A program made the position numbers and the translations under genes. Below, one piece after another: positions 58,620 through 64,000 of a stretch of DNA of 64,000 nt. Positions within the stretch are counted from its first letter, which is position 1. Every line of letters begins with the position of its first letter. The notes below the pieces were generated by a model that saw nothing but the letters and a program-made list of their open reading frames with translations, had not been told where the DNA came from and made no database searches. The stretch is from Brevibacillus sp. (GTDB lineage Bacteria > Bacillota > Bacilli > Brevibacillales > Brevibacillaceae), in NCBI GenBank assembly GCA_017656235.1, contig JACDOF010000008.1:87036-151035 (forward strand), given 5' to 3'.

Positions 58620-58796
58620 TTGGAGGGTAAAGAAAAGTTGGTGTCTACAGTTCAGGATGGGCGTTCAATGGTGGCCGTCATCACAAAGGAAGAAGTTGCA
58701 CTGGTGGAGAGAGCGTTGGTAGTCGGTTTGACGACCAGTGATGTTGACAAGATCATAAGAAGTATTAAAGAAAACCGATCACCCATTATTGGATGA
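58620..58796 (+). CDS. small prophage protein
   Basis: RBS GGGAGGGG; TTG start; MEGKEKLVSTVQDGRSMVAVITKEEVALVERALVVGLTTSDVDKIIRSIKENRSPIIG. Confidence 0.5.
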   Translation: MEGKEKLVSTVQDGRSMVAVITKEEVALVERALVVGLTTSDVDKIIRSIKENRSPIIG

Positions 58797-59147
58797 TCGG
58801 TTTTGTGCTTCATACCCGGCGATTGTAACTTTCATCTGTTCAAAGAACAATCTTTGTTGCTCAGGAGTAAGTGTAGCAACTTTATCAAGGATTTTTTTTG
58901 CTTCATCGGATATTTCGGGATCCTTTCTGTAGTCGTAGGGAGCCTTTGGGTCGTCAGTTCTGCCGAGTAAGTAATCAATGGAGACACCAAAAAAATCAGC
59001 CAGTTTTTGGAGAGTTTCGTTATCCGGCTCGCGCTTTTGTGCTTCGTAGTTTGCGTAGGTGCCCCTGTGGATTCCAAGCAGTTTTGAAATGCTTGCTTGC
59101 GTTTGTTTCCGTGCCTTTCTTAGTTCGGCGAGACGTTTTCCTAACAC
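58779..59147 (-). CDS. cI-like phage repressor (XRE family)
   Basis: GTG start; MLGKRLAELRKARKQTQASISKLLGIHRGTYANYEAQKREPDNETLQKLADFFGVSIDYLLGRTD. Confidence 0.88.
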   Translation of the reverse strand: MLGKRLAELRKARKQTQASISKLLGIHRGTYANYEAQKREPDNETLQKLADFFGVSIDYLLGRTDDPKAPYDYRKDPEISDEAKKILDKVATLTPEQQRLFFEQMKVTIAGYEAQNRSSNNG

Positions 59148-59200
59148 GAAACCACCCCCTTTGACTTGATTATATCGTTTCAAAATGAAGCAAAAAATAT

Positions 59201-59281
59201 ATGCTTCAATTCGACGATTTTTGTATTGACATGCGTCGTAACGAAGCATATAATGAAATCAAAAGATGCTTCGATTCGACG
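59201..59281. promoter_or_regulatory. phage repressor operator array (three 16-bp sites) overlapping the cro-side promoter
   Basis: ATGCTTCAATTCGACG (59201-59216), CGTCGTAACGAAGCAT (59234-59249, inverted), ATGCTTCGATTCGACG (59266-59281). Confidence 0.8.
59226..59254 (+). promoter_or_regulatory. consensus promoter of the phage early/Cro-like gene
   Basis: TTGACA - 17 nt - TATAAT. Confidence 0.85.
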
Positions 59282-59301
59282 CAAAAAAGGAGGTGTAACA
59301 G

Positions 59302-59514
59302 ATGAGGAAATGGCTCGTGGAAATGCGTGGCGAACTAACACAAGAGCAGGTCGCAAAACAAATCGGGATTAGTCGCGGCGCATATTCCAATATCGAAAAC
59401 GGAAAAAGAGACCCAAGCGTTTCTATGGCAAAGCGTATTGCTTCGGTGTTGGGCTTCGATTGGATGCTTTTTTTTCAAGACGATTGCGTCGAAACGAAAC
59501 AAAAACCCGCATAG
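59302..59514 (+). CDS. Cro-like XRE-family regulator
   Basis: MRKWLVEMRGELTQEQVAKQIGISRGAYSNIENGKRDPSVSMAKRIASVLGFDWMLFF. Confidence 0.87.
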   Translation: MRKWLVEMRGELTQEQVAKQIGISRGAYSNIENGKRDPSVSMAKRIASVLGFDWMLFFQDDCVETKQKPA

Positions 59515-59523
59515 GAGGTGGCC

Positions 59524-59730
59524 ATGATGTCAGGGCAGTCCACCCGTCCAACCCACATATGGTCACTACATGGGGGTGGTGACATGGCACGTAAGAAGAC
59601 AACTCTGCAGGTCGGGAAGGTCACCTACGGTGACAAGGACCCGCAAGAGGCATTTACGGAAGCATTCGCCCCATACTTTGCACAGGCTGCCGAGCAAAAG
59701 CAAGAATCCAAGAAGGTGGTCGGCAGCTAA
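59524..59730 (+). CDS. small prophage protein
   Basis: RBS AGGAGG before ATG; ...MARKKTTLQVGKVTYGDKDPQEAFTEAFAPYFAQAAEQKQESKKVVGS. Confidence 0.55.
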   Translation: MMSGQSTRPTHIWSLHGGGDMARKKTTLQVGKVTYGDKDPQEAFTEAFAPYFAQAAEQKQESKKVVGS

Positions 59731-59821
59731 GCAGGCCGGGGGAACCCGGCAGATTGGACAACCCTACAAACATCATTCCCACTATTACGAATCGTTATAC
59801 ATGCCTGAAAGGAGCGATAGC

Positions 59822-60598
59822 GTGACCCAACTACAAAGCATCTTCCACTATGACGGCGCAAAGCTACGAGTCGTCACCAAGAATGGCGAACCGTGGTTCG
59901 TAGCCAGAGACGTATGCGACATCTTGGAGATCAACAACCCAAGCCAAGCATTGGCGAGGCTGGACGATGACGAGAGGGGTCTCATTTCAACTGACACCCC
60001 TGGAGGCAAGCAAGAAATGGCGGCTGTCAACGAGCCTGGGCTATACTCACTGATCCTCGGCAGCAGGAAGCCAGAAGCCAAAGCATTCAAACGGTGGATC
60101 ACACACGAAGTCATACCATCCATTCGCAAGCACGGTGCCTACATGACACCAGAAACTATCGAGAAAACGCTGAGCGATCCAGATTTCATCATCGGACTAG
60201 CCTCAAGGTTGAAAGAGGAGAAGGAAGCCCGGATGAAGCTGGAGGCCAAGGTGGAAGCAGACCGACCGAAAGTCATCTTTGCCGAAGCGCTGGAGGTATC
60301 AGAGACCAGCATCCTGGTTGGTGAGTTGGCCAAGCTGTTGCGGCAAAACGGCATCCAGATCGGACAAAACAGACTATTCCACTGGCTTCGCACCAACGGA
60401 TACCTCGGAAACAAGGGTGACTATTACAACCTGCCGACTCAGAAGGCGATGGAGATGGGCCTCTTCGAGATCAAGACCAGAACCATCACCAACCCGGACG
60501 GCAGTGTGAGAACAACCAGAACAGCGAAAGTGACCGGCAAAGGCCAGATATATTTCATCAACAAGTTTATGTCTCTCCAGAAAAAGCCCCCGGCATAA
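59822..60598 (+). CDS. phage antirepressor (BRO-N domain plus KilAC/ANT C-terminal domain)
   Basis: GTG start after AAAGGAG; GEPWFVARDVCDILEINNPSQALARLDDDERGLIS; LRQNGIQIGQNRLFHWLRTNGYLGNKGDYYNLPTQKAMEMGLFEIK. Confidence 0.92.
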   Translation: MTQLQSIFHYDGAKLRVVTKNGEPWFVARDVCDILEINNPSQALARLDDDERGLISTDTPGGKQEMAAVNEPGLYSLILGSRKPEAKAFKRWITHEVIPSIRKHGAYMTPETIEKTLSDPDFIIGLASRLKEEKEARMKLEAKVEADRPKVIFAEALEVSETSILVGELAKLLRQNGIQIGQNRLFHWLRTNGYLGNKGDYYNLPTQKAMEMGLFEIKTRTITNPDGSVRTTRTAKVTGKGQIYFINKFMSLQKKPPA

Positions 60599-60673
60599 CC
60601 AGGGGGTGGAAGATGAGCACAACTTTATCTTACATCGAAAACCAAATAACGCCAGTAAAGGAGGAACGAACAC

Positions 60674-61225
60674 ATGAGCGCAAATGACTACAGCTACCAG
60701 CTTGGGCAAGCGCTCATGGAGAAAGGAATGACGCAGCTTAGTTTCAGCTTCGAGGCACATGTCAGCCCGGAATCCGTGAGCGCATACAAAAACGGGAGGG
60801 CAATTGCTCCGCCGGATGTGAAATCGAAGTCGATCATCGCAACTGACAATCCGTTTCTGGCTATGGCGGCAGCGCATGAGTCTACAGCAGGGACAAGCCC
60901 GCCGATTCTGGACGGCGAGAATGTCGAACTGAACAGACATACAGCGGTCGCTAAAACGGTGGAGGAGATCGAGGAGCTACTGGCGGCGATCAAGCGAGCG
61001 CAGCCTATCCTGATCAAACCGCCCCGTACACTATCACCACTGGAAAGACAGCAGATTGAGCATCTTGTCCAAGAGACCTTAGACGTGGCTACCTCTACGA
61101 CGAACATGGCGGCTGTTGTATGCCGGGAAGCCAAGATGTCATGGACATGCCAGTGGAGCCTACATAAAGCGAAGCTGGTCAAGAACGGCTTCCTCAAGAT
61201 GATGAAGGAGGTGACAAAAGGGTGA
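60674..61225 (+). CDS. prophage protein with HTH-like N-terminus
   Basis: AAGGAGG RBS; LGQALMEKGMTQLSFSFEAHVSPESVSAYKNGRAIAPPDV. Confidence 0.7.
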   Translation: MSANDYSYQLGQALMEKGMTQLSFSFEAHVSPESVSAYKNGRAIAPPDVKSKSIIATDNPFLAMAAAHESTAGTSPPILDGENVELNRHTAVAKTVEEIEELLAAIKRAQPILIKPPRTLSPLERQQIEHLVQETLDVATSTTNMAAVVCREAKMSWTCQWSLHKAKLVKNGFLKMMKEVTKG

Positions 61226-61374
61226 AACAGTGCTGGAACCAACGCCTGCTAGAGGTGCTGGAGAAGACCTACCAGTATGATGCTGAACTGATGACCCCGC
61301 AATGCAAGCAGGCAGTAGATGACTACCGGGCACGACTGGACGAGTACAGAAGGAAGATCGAAGGGAGGGAATAG
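61222..61374 (+). CDS. small prophage protein (50 aa)
   Basis: GTG start overlapping previous stop; MKQCWNQRLLEVLEKTYQYDAELMTPQCKQAVDDYRARLDEYRRKIEGRE. Confidence 0.5.
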   Translation: MKQCWNQRLLEVLEKTYQYDAELMTPQCKQAVDDYRARLDEYRRKIEGRE

Positions 61375-61375
61375 C

Positions 61376-61501
61376 GTGAAGCTCTACACGACCAAGCAGA
61401 AGCCCACAACGGGTGTATGGATCGGAATGGCCGGTAAGGTTCGGGAGATTCGGGAGTACCTGAAAAAAGAAAAAACCGCCCGCAGTGAACGGACGGCATA
61501 A
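61376..61501 (+). CDS. small prophage protein (41 aa)
   Basis: GAGGG RBS, GTG start; MKLYTTKQKPTTGVWIGMAGKVREIREYLKKEKTARSERTA. Confidence 0.45.
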   Translation: MKLYTTKQKPTTGVWIGMAGKVREIREYLKKEKTARSERTA

Positions 61502-61551
61502 CTTCAACCATCATCTAAAGCATACCAAACCAAACGGGGGAGGGCAAGAGC

Positions 61552-61770
61552 ATGACCAAGTGGGAACTGAAACGACAATTGGAACGTTGTGAGGAGCATA
61601 GATTGGAAGCCGAAAAGATATTGGCCGCGCTGCATGAAGAGCGACGCCGTTTGGACAAAGAGATCATCAAGGCACAGGATAACGTGAACCACTGGAGCAT
61701 GATGGTGGACGACACGATCAACGATATACGGAAGTTGGAGGAGGGAGAACGCCATGCAGCCAGCGCCTAA
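61552..61770 (+). CDS. coiled-coil small prophage protein
   Basis: MTKWELKRQLERCEEHRLEAEKILAALHEERRRLDKEIIKAQDNVNHWSMM. Confidence 0.6.
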   Translation: MTKWELKRQLERCEEHRLEAEKILAALHEERRRLDKEIIKAQDNVNHWSMMVDDTINDIRKLEEGERHAASA

Positions 61771-61933
61771 CCTGGACAGGTTTTCGCGGCGAATGGCATG
61801 GGAACCACGACCACCTGATCCCATGCTGATGAAGGTGTATGCGGCACTGAACAGGGGCAGGCAGAACGAACTGGGCGAGATCAGAGGCGACCTGCCTTGC
61901 CCGCCATATCTGATGGAGGAGGATGGTCGATGA
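61754..61933 (+). CDS. small prophage protein (59 aa)
   Basis: GGAGGGAG RBS; MQPAPNLDRFSRRMAWEPRPPDPMLMKVYAALNRGRQNELGEIRGDLPCPPYLMEEDGR; overlaps neighbours. Confidence 0.5.
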   Translation: MQPAPNLDRFSRRMAWEPRPPDPMLMKVYAALNRGRQNELGEIRGDLPCPPYLMEEDGR

Positions 61934-62397
61934 CCAAACGCGATGCTGCTGCCGACTTGGCCATGTGTGAGGCGGCAACTCCGGGGCCTTGGAAATGGGT
62001 AGGGCTACAACACCCAACATGCGGATCAATGTATTCACCGCCTGAGCCGTATTATCCCGCAGAAGTCTACGTCGAGCTAGATGATGATCGATTGCTGAGC
62101 GACGACATGGTTGCTATCGCCAGATTGGATGACCCCGTGTATCTGGTTGAGACAGACGAAGAAGGAGACACAGGGGAACGTTACCTTGGGACGGCTAACG
62201 ATAACGCCCGTTTCTTCGCTGAAGCTCGCGAAGCCCTGCCGTACTGGATTCGGCGAGCGGTAGAGGCAGAGAAAGAGAACAATTCACATCGTGCGGTGAT
62301 GGAAGAGGCTGTCGCAAGGTTGATGTGGGGAGATCCCGAGAACGCCATAGATGTAGTGGTGGACATACTGAAGCGTCATCTTGCAATGAAAGATTAA
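61930..62397 (+). CDS. hypothetical prophage protein
   Basis: GGAGGA upstream; MTKRDAAADLAMCEAATPGPWKWVGLQHPTCGS...DNARFFAEAREALPYWIRRAVEAE. Confidence 0.7.
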   Translation: MTKRDAAADLAMCEAATPGPWKWVGLQHPTCGSMYSPPEPYYPAEVYVELDDDRLLSDDMVAIARLDDPVYLVETDEEGDTGERYLGTANDNARFFAEAREALPYWIRRAVEAEKENNSHRAVMEEAVARLMWGDPENAIDVVVDILKRHLAMKD

Positions 62398-62485
62398 CGC
62401 GGGTTCCTTCCCGCGCCGGGGACGCAGAAATAAAAAATCAGGCTTCCTCTCTCATCTGCGTCTTCGGCGGAGGAATGAACCTCCC

Positions 62486-62635
62486 GGGGCGGTGGCGGAA
62501 GGGTAGACGCACCCCGGAAGTTTGATGCCTGGCTGTACAGCGGGCTGAGACACCTAACCCATGTGAAAAGGCGCGATCAGCATGGGGAGGTCCGGGGCGG
62601 GGAGCGCCGTGCAGGTTCGAGTCCTGCCCGCCCTG
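62486..62635 (+). tRNA. tRNA-like RNA (class II, Leu-like D arm) with ~70-nt insertion in the anticodon loop; decoding function doubtful
   Basis: Acceptor GGGGCGG/CCGCCCT, T8G9, D arm GCG-GAAGGGTAGA-CGC, anticodon-type stem CCCCGGA/TCCGGGG, variable arm, T arm GCAGG-TTCGAGT-CCTGC. Confidence 0.7.
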
Positions 62636-62662
62636 CAACTACATACGAGAGGGGGGGATAGT

Positions 62663-62821
62663 GTGAAGGAGTGTGTCAACTGCGGTGACAGCTTTGTTGC
62701 GGGCGAAGGCTACCCTGAGGAGCAAGAACACAAGTGGGAGTGCTGCTGTTCGGAAGAGTGCTGGAAACGGTTCTGCGGTGTAGGCGATGACGAAGACCTG
62801 GTGTTCGTGGAAATGAAATGA
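62663..62821 (+). CDS. small Cys-rich (zinc-ribbon-like) prophage protein
   Basis: MKECVNCGDSFVAGEGYPEEQEHKWECCCSEECWKRFCGVGDDEDLVFVEMK; GTG start. Confidence 0.6.
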   Translation: MKECVNCGDSFVAGEGYPEEQEHKWECCCSEECWKRFCGVGDDEDLVFVEMK

Positions 62822-62922
62822 CCCCGCGCGGCAACGCGGGGCCTCGGTGAAACGCTTCGAGAAAAACTATCACCTTCATCGTAGCGGAGTAGCCAGAAAA
62901 ACGCAAGAGGGAGCGAGCATCC

Positions 62923-63402
62923 ATGCATCTATACGAGTTAGCCGAGAAGTACGCTGAATTGCAACGGCTGGCGGAAGAAGGGGATAGCGAAGCGATCATT
63001 TCCACGCTGCAAGCACTGGAGGACGCAATCGAAGAGAAGGCAGAGAACATCGCCAAGTGGATGCGAAGTCTGAAAGTGGAAAACGAGGCGATCCGCGCAG
63101 AGGAAAAGCGACTGGAGCAGCGTCGCCGAGCCAACGAAAAGCTACACGACAAGCTGGAGAAGTACCTCCAAGAGCAGATGCAGAAGGCAGGGAAGCAGAA
63201 GATCAAGTTACCGACGTTTACGGTGTATCTCCAAAGGAACCAGCCTGCCGTCCAAGTGCTGGACGAGCTTGAGATACCGCCAGTGTTCTGGATATACCCT
63301 CAGCCGAGGTTGGACAAGGCAACGTTGGCGGAACGCCTCAAGGCAGGCGAGCAGATACCGGGTGTGTGTCTCACACAAGAGACCACACTACGGATACGTT
63401 AG
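62923..63402 (+). CDS. Gp157-family siphovirus protein
   Basis: MHLYELAEKYAELQRLAEE...LEDAIEEKAENIAKWMRSLKVENEAIRAEEKRLEQRRRANEKLHDKLEKYLQEQM...IPPVFW. Confidence 0.88.
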   Translation: MHLYELAEKYAELQRLAEEGDSEAIISTLQALEDAIEEKAENIAKWMRSLKVENEAIRAEEKRLEQRRRANEKLHDKLEKYLQEQMQKAGKQKIKLPTFTVYLQRNQPAVQVLDELEIPPVFWIYPQPRLDKATLAERLKAGEQIPGVCLTQETTLRIR

Positions 63403-63411
63403 GGGGGGACG

Positions 63412-64000
63412 ATGATGAGTGAAACAAAATCGCTGGTGAAGAAGCTGGCGCTTGTGATGAAGGAAGTTAAGTACATCCAAAAGCGTGGTTACAACTCATT
63501 CCACAAGTACAAGTACGCGACAGAAGCTGATGTAGCGGAAAAAGTTAGAGAAATCCTTGCGGAGCAAAATGTTATCCTGATCCCCAATATGACAAGCCAC
63601 AGCGTGAGAGAACATACCACCAGCAAAGGAAACAGGGAATATATCGTTACGGTGAGTATGGAGTTTCGGTTCATCGACGGAGATACCGGTGAAACGATCA
63701 CCTTCAACATGACAGGAGAGGGACAGGATAGCGGTGACAAAGGCACCTACAAAGCGATCACAGGCGCACAGAAATACGCACTGATGAAAGCCTTCCTGAT
63801 ACCCACCGGGGACGATCCAGAGGCAGACGAAGGCGCAGACGAACGCAACGCAGCACAAAAAACGAACGGAAAAAAAGAACAAGAACCGTCGCCAGCCCTG
63901 AAAGCCAAGTGGGAGATGCTGGCTGGCACCGTAGACGGGTTCGATGAATGGTACCAAAAACAACGGCAAAACGGCGCGAGCGAAAAAGACATGAACAACT
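63412..64000 (+). CDS. ERF-family single-strand annealing recombinase (3' truncated by window edge)
   Basis: HKYKYATEADVAEKVREILAEQNVILIPNM...VTVSMEFRFIDGDTGETITFNMTGEGQDSGDKGTYKAITGAQKYALMKAFLIPTGDDPE. Confidence 0.9.
   Translation, partial: MMSETKSLVKKLALVMKEVKYIQKRGYNSFHKYKYATEADVAEKVREILAEQNVILIPNMTSHSVREHTTSKGNREYIVTVSMEFRFIDGDTGETITFNMTGEGQDSGDKGTYKAITGAQKYALMKAFLIPTGDDPEADEGADERNAAQKTNGKKEQEPSPALKAKWEMLAGTVDGFDEWYQKQRQNGASEKDMNN

Larger units (their letters stand above)
57055..64000. mobile_element. left part of an integrated prophage, attachment site inside gerE (right end outside window)
   Basis: Switch to small phage-type genes: cI/cro-like pair, antirepressor, Gp157, ERF; abrupt end of gerE conservation at 57055-57062. 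Confidence 0.85.

Noticed and set aside
58019-59514. Tandem XRE genes as a toxin-antitoxin system
   Set aside because: No toxin-like partner; divergent layout, operators and antirepressor fit a phage immunity switch.
62486-62635. Group I or archaeal-type intron in an ordinary phage tRNA-Leu
   Set aside because: Insert (~70 nt) is too short for a group I intron, and excision does not leave a loop with U33 and a sensible anticodon; kept as tRNA-like RNA instead.
57055-64000. Integrase gene at this prophage end
   Set aside because: No tyrosine or serine recombinase found from the left boundary to the window edge; presumably at the right end. The ERF protein is an annealing recombinase, not an integrase.

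Overview
64-kb chromosomal window from an endospore-forming member of the Bacilli (Brevibacillus-like by gene content and order; this is inference, no database search was run). In order: 3' end of mutS2 and a DUF350-type gene; a UDP-sugar dehydrogenase; a metal-ATPase locus with a 1600-aa P-type ATPase that fuses a degenerate P1B-like half to an intact P2-like half; a fixABCX electron-bifurcating ETF operon; a cell-surface/exopolysaccharide cluster with csaB; fatty-acid degradation genes (lcfA, fadR, enoyl-CoA hydratase, etfBA) with a clear FadR operator; trxA; a complete branched-chain amino-acid ABC transporter; uvrC; lysC under a lysine riboswitch; metX under a SAM-I riboswitch; a yslB-like gene; sdhCAB; a large secreted subtilase; a cheX-like gene; and gerE. 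The conserved gerE reading frame stops matching the family after about codon 51. From there to the window end (57.06-64.0 kb) the sequence is the left part of a prophage: divergent cI/cro-type regulators with an operator array, a BRO/KilA-type antirepressor, a Gp157-like protein and an ERF-family recombinase. The two strongest findings are (1) a prophage interrupting the sporulation regulator gene gerE, a possible skin-like developmentally excised element, and (2) a 150-nt class-II tRNA-like RNA inside the prophage with about 70 nt of structured sequence in place of the anticodon loop. All identifications come from reading the sequence.
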